Shown here: positions 10,617 to 20,225 of the stretch, piece by piece
Layout: each line of letters starts with the position of its first letter
Position numbering within the stretch: position 1 is the first letter of the stretch
NCBI GenBank assembly: GCA_963709505.1
Contig: CAVPXC010000011.1
Location: 62,001 to 126,000, forward strand
Direction: 5' to 3'
DNA from: CAVPXC01 sp963709505
GTDB lineage: Bacteria > Chloroflexota > Anaerolineae > JAAEKA01
Length of the DNA: 64,000 bases
Notes under the pieces: generated by a model
The model's database searches: none
Told to the model about the DNA's origin: nothing
The model's input: only the letters and a program-made list of their open reading frames with translations
Made by a program: the position numbers and the translations under genes

Positions 10617-11978
10617 ATGGCGACAACACGAACCCAATCATCGATACCAAGCCGCCAGCCTCGAGCTGGACAACGGTCGGTTGTTGCCCAGTACGACTTC
10701 CTGTTGCTGGCAATTGTCGCAGCCTTGGTGGGCCTGGGCCTGGTAATGGTTTTCAGCGCCAGTTTTGCCCAGTCGAATCTGTATTTTGGCCGGCCGACCT
10801 ACTACTTCCTGCGACAGCTACAATGGCTGGTTGTCAGTGTGGTTTCTATGGTAATCATTGCGCTCATCGACTTCCGTATCCTGAAACGTTGGTCGCTGAT
10901 AATCATGATCGGGACCGTGTTGCTTCTGCTGGCGGTGCTCGTGTTTGGCCAGGACAACTTGGGCTCCAGGCGTCACCTGTTTGGCACCTCGGTCCAACCG
11001 AGCGAGGTCGCCAAGCTGACGATCATCGTCTATATCGCCTATTGGCTCAGCTCAAAGGGTTCCCGGCTGAAGGAAGTGTCCTACGGGCTGGTTCCGTTTG
11101 CCGTTTTGCTCGGCCTGGTGGCGTTACTGGTAGTCCTGCAGCCCGACTTCGACACCACAGGCCTGATCGTGGTCACGGCGTTGATCATGTTTTTCGTAGC
11201 CGGGGCTGACGTAAAGCAGCTCGCGATCTTCGCAGTGATTGCCACGGTCACTTTCTTGTTCGCCATGATGCAGATCGACTATGCGTCCAAGCGCATCTAC
11301 GAATTCATGAGCTTTCTACGAGATCCACTCAACGGCAGCGCCCAGATGACGGCAGGTCTGCGAGCATTGGCTTTCGGTGGCCTGTTTGGCGAGGGCCTGG
11401 GCGATGGCCGTAACGTGGTGTACCTACCCTTCACCGACAGCATCTTCGCTGTGGTGGGCGAGGAGTTAGGACTGGTGGGCACCCTGGGCGTGGTCGTGCT
11501 CTTCTTGTCATTCGCATATCGTGGATTGCGGATCGCCCTGCGCTCTCACGATCCGTTTGGCCTGATCCTGGGCTGTGGCATTACCGCCTGGATCGCGATC
11601 CAGGCCTTCGTAAACATCGCAGTAAACACGGCAACCATCCCGGTAGGTGGACTGACGTTGCCGTTTATCAGCTATGGCGGCTCGTCGTTGCTGGCCTCGA
11701 TGGCGGCGGTCGGCGTGTTGCTAAGCATTTCGCGCTACGGCGCCAGGGCGCCTGCCGGCCAAGAAAGTGAGCAAATCGGCGCGGCGGCGCTCAGCGGAGC
11801 ATTCTATGCGACTTTTGGTCTCAGGTGGCGGAACGGGTGGTCACGTCTATCCCATCCTGGCCGTGCTCGACGCGTTAAGCCAACTCAGCGGGCCGGCCAG
11901 CACACCGGCGGCGCCAGCTATTCTAGCCGCAGCACCGGCTACAAAGTCAACACAATCAGCACGGACCGAGTTCGATAG
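10617..11978 (+). CDS. ftsW: FtsW, septal SEDS glycosyltransferase / lipid II polymerase
   Basis: FtsW polymerises lipid II at the septum together with FtsI. About ten membrane spans are visible after a 25-residue basic cytoplasmic tail. Family motifs include VFSASFAQSN, LGSRRHLFGTSVQPSEVAKL, VVLQPDFDTTG, FGEGLGDGRNVVYLPFTDSIFAVVGEELG (split here over its two parts) and the C-terminal VGGLTLPFISYGGSSLLASM. The core ends near 11740 (GVLLSISRYGAR). The reading frame then continues about 80 further residues and overlaps the murG start by 173 bases, giving a basic tail unlike the family. Either the true stop was lost through an indel or this lineage has a long tail. Confidence 0.93.
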   Translation: MATTRTQSSIPSRQPRAGQRSVVAQYDFLLLAIVAALVGLGLVMVFSASFAQSNLYFGRPTYYFLRQLQWLVVSVVSMVIIALIDFRILKRWSLIIMIGTVLLLLAVLVFGQDNLGSRRHLFGTSVQPSEVAKLTIIVYIAYWLSSKGSRLKEVSYGLVPFAVLLGLVALLVVLQPDFDTTGLIVVTALIMFFVAGADVKQLAIFAVIATVTFLFAMMQIDYASKRIYEFMSFLRDPLNGSAQMTAGLRALAFGGLFGEGLGDGRNVVYLPFTDSIFAVVGEELGLVGTLGVVVLFLSFAYRGLRIALRSHDPFGLILGCGITAWIAIQAFVNIAVNTATIPVGGLTLPFISYGGSSLLASMAAVGVLLSISRYGARAPAGQESEQIGAAALSGAFYATFGLRWRNGWSRLSHPGRARRVKPTQRAGQHTGGASYSSRSTGYKVNTISTDRVR

Positions 11979-13105
11979 CCTCAGCCGGCGGGTCACCCGC
12001 GCCAAGCGAACCATCGCTCGTCGCACCGGTGCAAGTAAGCGAAAAACCAGTAGCACAGCAGTCAAGCGCGTCCCGCGCCGCCGTTGAGAGCTCCTACGAG
12101 ATTCTCTACGTCGGCGTTGCCGGAGCGGTTGAGGAAGAACTGGCTCGTCGTGCCGGCATTCCGTTCCAGGCGATCGAGAGCGGCCAGGTGCGTGGAATGG
12201 CGCCATGGGTTGCCGCTCGCAACCTGCTCAAAGCCGCCAAAGGCTCTCGCCAGGCGCGCCGCTTGATGGCCGAGTTTCGGCCCGAAGTCGTCTTCGTGAC
12301 CGGCGGCTACGTGGCCGGACCGGTGGTCCTGGCGGCGTCGCGCGCCGGCCTGCCGGTGTTCATCTATTTGCCCGACATCGAGCCGGGCCTGGCGATCCAG
12401 CGCATGAGTCGCTTTGCTCGCAAGATCGGCGTGACTTTTCCTGAGGTCGCCCGGTATTTTCCTGGCAAAGCCGTGGTGACGGGCTATCCGGTGCGACCAG
12501 AGATTCTGGGTCTGGTTGGCCAAAAGGCCATGGCTCGCCAGCGACTGGGTCTTTCATCCGATGAGCCGGTGCTGCTGGTCTTCGGCGGCAGTCGAGGCGC
12601 TCGCAGCATCAACCAGGCTTTGGCCGAGGCACTGCCCGCGTTGTTGCCTCACTGCCAGGTCGTGCACATCAGCGGAACGCTGGATTGGCCCGAAGTAGAA
12701 GCGCGTGCAGCAAGCCTGCCGCAGCCGCTGCGGCTGCGGTATCACGCCTACCCGTATTTGCACGACGAAATGCCGCTGGCCTTGGCCGCAGCCGATTTGG
12801 TGGTCGCCCGTGCTGGCGCGTCAACCTTGGGCGAGTTTCCGGCTCTGGCCCTCCCGAGCATCCTGGCGCCGTATCCATACTCTGGGCAGCACCAGGACAA
12901 CAACGCGGCCTACTTGGCCGACCGCGGTGCGGCGATCAAGCTGGCAGATGCCGAGCTGAACGCCCGGCTGGCGCCGGCGATCCTCGGGCTTCTGGAAGAC
13001 TCAGCGGCTTTGGAGATCATGTCGCAAGCCGCAAAGGCGCTGGCCCATCCTGCTGCCGCCGCCGCTATTGCAGGAGAACTCATTGCATTGGCACAGAATG
13101 GTTGA
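11806..13105 (+). CDS. murG: MurG, lipid II synthase, with long insertion and frameshift
   Basis: MurG adds GlcNAc to lipid I on the cytoplasmic face. The start MRLLVSGGGTGGHVYPILAV and the later parts (GQVRGMAPWVAARN, GGYVAGPVVLAASRAGLP, VVTGYPVRPEI, VFGGSRGARSINQAL, ARAGASTLGEFPALALPSIL, YSGQHQDNNAAYLADRGAA) match the family. Between the first helix and the YEILYVG strand lie about 75-80 extra residues rich in Ala, Thr, Arg and Lys. Within this insertion the frame must shift +1 (about 12029-12085), since the first frame ends at 12087. The insertion partly overlaps the ftsW tail in another frame. Confidence 0.9.
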
Positions 13106-13214
13106 GACCGATGCCGGCCCTGGCCAGTCGAGAGACCGTCAAGCGGCCACCAGTACCTCATGCAGTGCCGATCGTTCGTTCTGTAGACATGTTGTTTGTG
13201 AGTGAGGCCCATCC

Positions 13215-14411
13215 ATGACGATATTGCCTGTCCTGCTACTCGCGACGACGATGGCCATTTTTGGAACCCTGGGATATCTGAAGGGATCCAAGTGGGCCTT
13301 CATCTCGTTGTTGATCCTGTTGGCGGCCTTTGTTGCCATCAAAGTGGCCGAGGATCAGATCGTTGCTGTGCTCAATGGTTTATATGTGGGCGTCATGGTT
13401 ACCCTGAAAGGCGGTCTGGGTGCGATTGCCTCAGGCGACGTGGATGCACTCAAAGAAACCCTATCCTCCATCGACAAGCCGTTCACGGGCGAGAACGAGG
13501 AGTATGCGCTGCTTCTGTTCATCTTGGGTGCCGTTGCCGTCGGGTTGTTACTGTACTTGATCATGAAAAAGAGCAAATCGACCATCTTTGCTCTGATCTT
13601 GGGCTTGGTCTATGGCTATGTGCTGATGGCGGCGGTGCTTCCTCTGGTGACGAACATCCCCCCGTCTTCAATACCCGTGCCGATTATTCAGCCCTCCGGG
13701 CAAAGCGAACAGATTGCACAACAAGCACAGAGTAAGGCGGATCAGCTTTGGGAGACCCTGGCGACGCCTCAGAACATTCAGATTTTGACCGCATTGATTA
13801 TTGTCTTCATTGCCTTGTTCCTCATACTCACGGTGCGTAAGGGCGCAAAGAGTCCTGGCGCCGAGCAACTCCGCAGAAGAAGGGATAGCAGTATGGGACC
13901 GATCGAACTGCTCTTTTTGACAGTGATTGGACTCTTCGGTGCCATTGGTCTGGTGCGAGGCTATCAGCGCGAGCTAGGCGTTACCACCATGCTGCTGCTT
14001 GCTTTGTTCGTCATCGAGTTCTTCACCAGCACGGCGCTTGGTGATCGGGTCATTACGGTTTTGACGAATCTCGGCCTCTCGCAGACGCAGCTTGCGACCA
14101 TCGTGGATTTGACGGCATGCGGGGTGTTGCTTTTGATTACCTTCATTTCATACCAGGGCCTGGGGTTGATCTATCCCGGATCAGGCCAAAACCATTTCGT
14201 CAGTCTGATGGTCGGTTTGATTAACGGATACTTCTTAGCCGGTAGTATCTGGTGGTACCTGCAGGAAGCAGGGTGGCCATTTGGCGAGGTGACCCCCACT
14301 TATACTCCGCTGTATGAGTTCCTGGTACAGCTTCTACCGCCGGCGATCTTTCCCTGGCAATTCTATATTCTGGTGGCGGTTACCATGCTCATCATACGAG
14401 TGGTCAAGTGA
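13215..14411 (+). CDS. CvpA-like double membrane protein in the dcw cluster
   Basis: The 398-residue product has about eight to ten predicted membrane spans in two similar halves. The second half starts with GPIELLFLTVIGLFGAIGL followed by RGYQRELG, which resembles the first helices of CvpA-family proteins. The first half starts similarly (TMAIFGTLGYLKGSKWAFIS). Between the halves is a hydrophilic stretch with Pro-rich (IPPSSIPVPIIQP) and Gln-rich parts. It begins with ATG after GAGTGAGGCC and ends five bases before murC-murB, so it is very probably co-transcribed with cell-wall genes. A role in septation or envelope transport is inference; the CvpA match is by eye. Confidence 0.6.
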   Translation: MTILPVLLLATTMAIFGTLGYLKGSKWAFISLLILLAAFVAIKVAEDQIVAVLNGLYVGVMVTLKGGLGAIASGDVDALKETLSSIDKPFTGENEEYALLLFILGAVAVGLLLYLIMKKSKSTIFALILGLVYGYVLMAAVLPLVTNIPPSSIPVPIIQPSGQSEQIAQQAQSKADQLWETLATPQNIQILTALIIVFIALFLILTVRKGAKSPGAEQLRRRRDSSMGPIELLFLTVIGLFGAIGLVRGYQRELGVTTMLLLALFVIEFFTSTALGDRVITVLTNLGLSQTQLATIVDLTACGVLLLITFISYQGLGLIYPGSGQNHFVSLMVGLINGYFLAGSIWWYLQEAGWPFGEVTPTYTPLYEFLVQLLPPAIFPWQFYILVAVTMLIIRVVK

Positions 14412-14415
14412 GGCT

Positions 14416-16857
14416 ATGTCACAGAGTTTTGAGACTCAACTAGACACTCAACCCACTTGGGCCGGACTGCTCGACTCGCCGGCACAGACCCATATCCATT
14501 TGGTCGGCATCGGTGGCGCCGGCCTGTCGGCTATCGCGCGGCTGTTACTGGAGCGCGGGTTCCGGGTGTCAGGATCGGACCAGCGGTCATCGGCCGCCGT
14601 CGCCGAGCTGGCCGAGTTGGGTGCAACTGTCATGATCGGCCACCGAGCCGAGAACGTGGCCGGTGCGCAGCTGGTGTTGATCTCGTCGGCAGTGCCGGCT
14701 GATAACCCCGAGGTTCTGGCGGCTCTGGCCGCCGGCTGTCCGGTGGTCAAACGTGAGCAGTTTTTGGCGCCCTTGATGGCAGGCCATCCGGCCCTGTGTG
14801 TGGCCGGGACACATGGCAAAACGACCACGACAGCCATGATCGTCACTCTGCTCGACATCGCCGGCGCCGAGCCGAGTTTCATTGTTGGCAGCTCAATTCT
14901 GGCTCTCGGAACCGCGGCTCGGGCCGGCCGGGCAGGCGGGCCATTTGTTATCGAGGCCGACGAGTACGACCACATGTTTTTGGGACTACAGCCGCAGATA
15001 GCCGTTGTGACCAACGTTGAATGGGATCACGTTGATTGCTATCCGAACCTGGAGAGTTACCATCAAGCCTTTGGCCAGTTTGCCAGTCTGGTTCCGTCGA
15101 GTGGAACTGTGGTTTTCTGCGGAGATGATCCTGGAGCGGCCTTATTACGCGCAGGTGCGGCTGATAGCCAGGCTACGTGGGTGTCCTACGGCCTGAGTGA
15201 GGGCTGCGACTGGCGCGCTGCGGCCTTGGAGACCCGTCCTGAGGGCGGCACCGATTGCGAAGTTTGGCATGCCGGTCTGCTGTTGGGGCGGCTCTCACTG
15301 CGCTTGTCCGGCGAGCACAATGTGCTCAACGCCCTGGCTGCGGTCGGTGCGGTGACTGCGACAGGCATCGACGTTTTCACGGAGCGTCGTGAAAACCTTA
15401 AATTTTCACGAATTTTCAGCGGCACCGAAAAACGACTTGAGGGTATCGGCGATAGTTATGGTATAACTGTTTTCGTAGACTACGCGCACCATCCCACTGA
15501 AGTGCGAGCAACGCTTAGTGCGGTGCGGCAACGTTTTCCCCGCCGCGCCATTTGGGTCCTGTTTCAGCCCCATACGTACAGCCGCACTCGGGCCTTGCTA
15601 AACGATTTTTGTGATTGCTTTGAAAACGCTGAGCACGTGCTCGTCACCGACATCTTCGCAGCTCGTGAGCGCGACACGCTCGGCGTTTCTGCTCAGGACG
15701 TGGTTCGGGTGCTGGCGTCCCACCCCGATGCCCGCTATGCAGGTGATCTGGATGCCGCCGTCAAGTTGCTACTGGTCGAGCTAAAGCCAGGCGATGTGTT
15801 GATTACACTGGGTGCTGGCGACGGCTATCAGGTAGGAGAACGTGTCTTGGCTGCGCTTCGCACGAGAGAGGCAAGTGAGATGGCTCCGTCGGCGGTGAAT
15901 TCACAGGAAGCGCTTGCGACTGCCATTGCTCAGGCAACCGGGCTCGCTGTGCGTCGCGATGAGCCGTTGAGCAGCCATACCACTATGCGCATCGGTGGTC
16001 CGGCCGACTTGTTTGTTGTCGTTAACTCATTGGAGGACTTGGCGACTCTGGCGGCGCTCGCTCGGCGACACGATGTGCCGTTCCTTCTGTTGGGTGGCGG
16101 CAGCAATGTTCTGGTCAGCGACCGCGGTGTGCGTGGTTTGGTCGTCGCCAACGGGTGTCGTAGCATCGAGCGACGCGAGGGCAACGTCGTATGGGCCGAG
16201 TCCGGTGCCAACCTGGCAGGTCTGGCTCGCCAGGCCATGCGCTGGGGCCTCTCAGGGCTGGAATGGTGCGTCAGCGTCCCGGGCACGGTAGGCGGCGCGG
16301 TAGTGGGCAATGCCGGCGCACATGGCGGTTCAGTGGCCGATAACCTGTTGCGGGCCACCTTGCTCAATCCAGACGGCGCGCTCGCGGAGTGGCCAGTTGC
16401 ACGCTTTCACTACGGCTACCGCAGCAGTGCGTTGAAGTCAACGATTCGTACAGACCGGCCTCATCCCATGGTGTTGTCGGCCGCATTTCAGCTGAACGAA
16501 GCTGATCTAGGTGAGATGGAAGCACGTGCAGCAGGCTTCCTGGCTCATCGCCGGGCTACGCAGCCGGTCGAGGCAAGCGCTGGCTCGATATTCCAGAACC
16601 CATCGGGCGACTATGCCGGCCGCATCCTGGAGTCGTTGGGCTTCAAAGGCCGTTCCAGCGGCGGTGCTGCGTTTTCGACCTTACATGCCAACTTCATCGT
16701 CAACCACGGCGGTGCGACAGCCGCCGACGTGTTGGCCCTGATCGACAACGCCCGTCAGGCAGCCTGGCAGAGCCTGAAAATCGAGCTGACTCCCGAGATC
16801 CTATTCGTCGGCGATTGGCTCCAAGCGCCGCCCTACCGGCCATTGGCTGGCGATTGA
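14416..16857 (+). CDS. murCB: MurC-MurB fusion: UDP-MurNAc:L-Ala ligase and UDP-enolpyruvyl-GlcNAc reductase
   Basis: One uninterrupted 813-residue frame encodes two enzymes of UDP-MurNAc-peptide synthesis. Residues about 20-490 are MurC: HLVGIGGAGLSAIARLL, the ATP-binding AGTHGKTTTTAMI, EADEYDHMFLGL, VDYAHHPTEVRATLSAV and a C-terminal LGAGDGYQVGERV. Residues about 500-810 are type I MurB: HTTMRIGGPADL, LLGGGSNVLVSDRGVRGLVV, GTVGGAVVGNAGAHGG, YGYRSSALK, the proton-donor region ASAGSIFQNPSGDYAG, and HANFIVNHGG. MurB makes UDP-MurNAc and MurC adds L-alanine to it, so the fusion joins successive steps. The frame is open further upstream, but ATG 14416 gives the normal MurC start. ddl follows after seven bases. 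Confidence 0.95.
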   Translation: MSQSFETQLDTQPTWAGLLDSPAQTHIHLVGIGGAGLSAIARLLLERGFRVSGSDQRSSAAVAELAELGATVMIGHRAENVAGAQLVLISSAVPADNPEVLAALAAGCPVVKREQFLAPLMAGHPALCVAGTHGKTTTTAMIVTLLDIAGAEPSFIVGSSILALGTAARAGRAGGPFVIEADEYDHMFLGLQPQIAVVTNVEWDHVDCYPNLESYHQAFGQFASLVPSSGTVVFCGDDPGAALLRAGAADSQATWVSYGLSEGCDWRAAALETRPEGGTDCEVWHAGLLLGRLSLRLSGEHNVLNALAAVGAVTATGIDVFTERRENLKFSRIFSGTEKRLEGIGDSYGITVFVDYAHHPTEVRATLSAVRQRFPRRAIWVLFQPHTYSRTRALLNDFCDCFENAEHVLVTDIFAARERDTLGVSAQDVVRVLASHPDARYAGDLDAAVKLLLVELKPGDVLITLGAGDGYQVGERVLAALRTREASEMAPSAVNSQEALATAIAQATGLAVRRDEPLSSHTTMRIGGPADLFVVVNSLEDLATLAALARRHDVPFLLLGGGSNVLVSDRGVRGLVVANGCRSIERREGNVVWAESGANLAGLARQAMRWGLSGLEWCVSVPGTVGGAVVGNAGAHGGSVADNLLRATLLNPDGALAEWPVARFHYGYRSSALKSTIRTDRPHPMVLSAAFQLNEADLGEMEARAAGFLAHRRATQPVEASAGSIFQNPSGDYAGRILESLGFKGRSSGGAAFSTLHANFIVNHGGATAADVLALIDNARQAAWQSLKIELTPEILFVGDWLQAPPYRPLAGD

Positions 16858-16864
16858 CAGAACC

Positions 16865-17957
16865 ATGTCTCACCGTAAACTCCGCATCGGCATCCTATTC
16901 GGTGGTCGCTCCGGCGAGCATGAGGTCAGCCTGCGCTCGGCCCGTTCGGTGGTGGCTGCGTTTGACTTGGAACGCTACGAGGTGGCGCTGATCGGCATTG
17001 ACAAGCATGGGCGTTGGCTGTTAGGTGAGCAATCGTTGCTGCTGTTGGAGGCCGCGGATGGGCCCAATACGACCGAGCTCATGTCGCAGGCCGCCCCAAC
17101 GGGGCTGGTGCCTCAGGACGAGTCGCTGCGGCATCTCGACGTAGTATTCCCGGTGCTGCACGGCCCTCTGGGCGAGGACGGCACCGTCCAGGGCTTGCTG
17201 GAGCTTGCTGACCTGGCTTACGTGGGCTGTGGTGTGATGGCCTCTGCGGTAGCGATGGACAAAGCTGCGAGTAAGGCGGTGTTTGCCGCTGCCAGCCTTG
17301 CCGCAGACGCCCTATCTGGTGTTCAAGCGCATAAGGTGGCAGATCGATCCAGCGGGCGTGTTGGACGAAGTCGAGCATCACCTGGCATACCCGGTCTTTG
17401 TCAAGCCGGCCAACATGGGCTCCAGCGTGGGCATCAGCAAAGCCAAGGATCGATCCGGGCTGGCCCAGGCGCTGGACGAGGCAGCTCGCTACGACCGCAA
17501 GGTGATCGTCGAGCAAGGGATCGACGCCCGTGAGATCGAAGTTAGCGTGCTGGGCAACGACGATCCCATCGCCTCCGTGCCAGGCGAGATTGTGCCGTGC
17601 CGCGAGTTCTACGATTATGCAGCTAAGTACGTCGAGCCGGATTCGGAGCTGCTCATCCCAGCGCCGTTGACCACCGAGCAGACAGCGGCCGTCAGGCAGC
17701 TGGCGATCCAGGCCTTCCTGGCCATTGACGGGGCCGGCATGGCCCGTGTGGATTTCCTGCTCGATCGGCAGACCGGCCAACTCTATTTGAATGAAGTCAA
17801 CACAATCCCTGGCTTCACGTCCATCAGCATGTATCCCAAGCTGTGGGAAGCCAGCGGGCTGTCCTTCTCCGGACTCGTCGACCGGCTTGTCGAACTCGCC
17901 TTGGAGCGTCACGAGGACAAGAGTCGCTTGGAGACGTCCTACCGCCCGGAGGCGTAG
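16865..17957 (+). CDS. ddl: D-alanine--D-alanine ligase, frameshifted
   Basis: Ddl joins two D-alanines with ATP for use by MurF. The N-terminal domain (RIGILFGGRSGEHEVSLRSA, VVFPVLHGPLGEDGTVQGLLE, MDKAASKAVFAAA) is in the first frame. After a +1 change near 17300 comes LPQTPYLVFKRIRW, then YPVFVKPANMGSSVGISKA, VEQGIDAREIEVSVLGND, and the metal-binding FLLDRQTGQLYLNEVNTIPG (with GFTSISMYPKLWEASG). The break falls after a CTT codon: AGC CTT g CCG CAG. All ATP-grasp motifs are present, so an extra base is likely. ftsQ starts ten bases after the stop. Confidence 0.93.
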
Positions 17958-17966
17958 CTGTCTGAG

Positions 17967-18815
17967 ATGTCTGACCATCGTTCGAAGGCTGTTGTTGCTC
18001 GCAGGCGCAGCCAACGCAAGCCACCCGTAGGCCGCAGCGTGACGTTGTCGCAGCGGAAACGACGCACGTTTCGCTCCGGACCGTCTGCACCCGCCGGCAC
18101 GAAACGCCGCACAGGCCACTCGTCGGAGAAGACTGGCGCACGGTGGCGGCGGCTTGCGGCCTTGACAGCCGTCACTGGGTTGATGGCCTTGCTCGCGTGG
18201 CTGTTTGTCGATAGCAGATTCTACGTCTCGAAGGCCGATATTACCGGATTGCGCTTTAGCTCGGCGTCGGAAGTCTATCGGCAAGCGGGTATCGACAGTT
18301 ACAGCATTTTCTGGGTCAACGGCCGCGATGTGGCTGGGCGTTTGGAGGCGCTGCCTTACGTCAAGAGCGCTGTGGTGAGCACATCCCTGCCGAACCGGGT
18401 GCGCATCGCCATTGAAGAGCGTGACCCTGTGGCGGTGTGGAAGGCGGGCGGTCGTGATTTCTGGGTCGACATCGAAGGAATCACCATGCCGGTGGCCAGC
18501 CAGGTGGACGCTTTGCCGGTGCTGTGGGACCTGGATGGAAGCACGGTGGCTGTGGGCGGCAAGGTAGATCGTGAGTTGATCTCCGCTTTGGGTGCGCTGA
18601 AGCAGCAGCAGCCCAACGTGTCCGAGTTCGGCTACGACCGCATCAACGGCTTGCAGTTTCGAATGCCTACGGGAACGGTCGTCTACCTGGGCAAGCCGGA
18701 CGGGCTCGCCAAGCGGGTCCAGGAGCTGCTGGTGCTACAACAGAGCCTGGCGAGCCAAGGCAGCACGCCAGCAGAGATCAACTGGCGAGTGGAAGACGGC
18801 TTCTATTTGAGGTAG
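17967..18815 (+). CDS. ftsQ: FtsQ, divisome protein with POTRA domain
   Basis: FtsQ is a bitopic divisome scaffold. The 282-residue product has a very basic cytoplasmic tail of about 60 residues (Lys/Arg-rich), a membrane segment (LAALTAVTGLMALLAWLFVD), a POTRA domain (VSKADITGLRFSSASEVYRQ, then LEALPYVKSAVVSTSLPNRV), and the FtsQ beta domain (IAIEERDPVAVWKAGGRDFW, VDIEGI). Order and length fit the family. It lies between ddl and ftsA as in many dcw clusters. Confidence 0.9.
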   Translation: MSDHRSKAVVARRRSQRKPPVGRSVTLSQRKRRTFRSGPSAPAGTKRRTGHSSEKTGARWRRLAALTAVTGLMALLAWLFVDSRFYVSKADITGLRFSSASEVYRQAGIDSYSIFWVNGRDVAGRLEALPYVKSAVVSTSLPNRVRIAIEERDPVAVWKAGGRDFWVDIEGITMPVASQVDALPVLWDLDGSTVAVGGKVDRELISALGALKQQQPNVSEFGYDRINGLQFRMPTGTVVYLGKPDGLAKRVQELLVLQQSLASQGSTPAEINWRVEDGFYLR

Positions 18816-18821
18816 TTTGGA

Positions 18822-20100
18822 ATGGGCGTTGGAGGTCCGAGGGGACGGCCAACGCCATTGAGGATTATCACTGTGGCAGATACGATTTGTGCCATCGACG
18901 TCGGGACCACCAAGGTGTGCGCCCTAATCGCCGAGGTCATCGACGAAAACACGATAGAGATCGCCGGCTGGGGCCGGTCGCCATCGGATGGCATGACGAA
19001 GGGCGTCGTGACCAACGTGGCGGCAGCGACTGCAGCCATTGGCCAGGCCGTGGAGGAGGCGGAGCAGACCGCCAAGCGCTCCATTGGCCACGCGTACGTG
19101 GGCATCGCCGGCAGCCACGTCCAGGCCCAGCCGAGCAAGGGCGCAGTGCCTGTCGGCCGCACCAGGGTGGTGACGCCAGAGGATGTCGCGCGCGTCAAAG
19201 AGGCTGCCCGAGCGATCGCGCTGCCGCACAATCGCGAGATCATCCACATCGTTCCGCGGACCTTTGCCGTTGACGAGCAGGAGGATTTGCAGGAACCGAT
19301 CGGCATGCACGGCTTTCGGCTGGCCGTCGATGCCCAGATCATCTCCGGCGCCAGCGGCGCCGTTCGCAACCTGGTGGGCTGTCTGCAGACCCACGGTATC
19401 GAGATCGAGGAGTTGGTGCTGGAGCCGCTGGCCTCAGGCGAGGCCGTTCTGACTGACGCCGAGAAGGAGATGGGAGTGGTGGTGGTGGACATCGGCGGAG
19501 GAACGACGGACGTGGCCATGTTTATGAAAGGCAGCCTCTGGCATACTGTGGTGCTTGGATGTCGGCGGCCAGCACCTGACGCATGACCTGGCGGTCGGCC
19601 TGGGTGCGCCTTTTGAGGCAGCAGAGCAACTCAAGGTGCGCCACGGATATGCCATGGCCAGCCGAGTGGCGCCCGACCAGGAGGTCACCACCGAGGTCTT
19701 CGGCGACAGCGTGCCACGCTCGGTGCCCCGGCAGCTGGTAGCTGAGATTCTTCAGGCCCGCGCCGAGGAGATCATCGACCTGGTGCTGCGGGAGATCAAG
19801 CGTTCGGGCTATGACGGGCTGGTGCCGGCCGGCCTGGTGTTGACGGGTGGCACGGCCCAGTTGGCAGGGTTACGCGACCTGGCACGGGAGATGACGCACC
19901 TTCCGGTGCGCATCGGCGTCCCGACAGGGGTTGCGGGGCTTCCGGAAGCTCTGGGCGGCTCAGAAAACGCCACAGGTGTGGGGCTGCTCCTGTGGGCCTT
20001 GCATAACCAATGGACCAACGCCGAGCACGGTGAACGGCGCCAACGGAGCCCGTTCTTGGAGCGCATTATGCGCTGGCTTCAGAATCTCTTGCCGGGCTGA
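18822..20100 (+). CDS. ftsA: FtsA, actin-like divisome ATPase, frameshifted
   Basis: FtsA tethers FtsZ to the membrane. Recognisable are CAIDVGTTKVCALIAEV (phosphate 1), the SHI subdomain region HAYVGIAGSHVQAQ, ALPHNREIIHIVPRTFAVDE, VVVDIGGGTTDVAMF (phosphate 2), and VLTGGTAQLAGL. The C-terminal amphipathic, basic helix is visible (ERIMRWLQNLLPG). A +1 change is needed near 19556 (VVL then DVGGQHLTHDLAVGL), again after a CTT codon followed by G. Start: ATG 18822 or GTG 18873; the GTG has GAGG ten bases before it and gives a more family-like N terminus, so the first 17 residues are uncertain. Confidence 0.92.
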
Positions 20101-20225
20101 ACGGGATCCATCCCGGCATTGGATTGGTGACGATCGAGAATTGTTTGATTAAACGTGATTGAGTCAACCAAGCGCACGGGGCCGCACGATTCAGGCGGCC
20201 AGTACAACCCATAAGGAGCGACGAC

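Noticed and set aside
17079..18284. A 401-codon minus-strand open frame
   Set aside because: Antisense to ddl and ftsQ, which show all family motifs; no homology features in the minus product.
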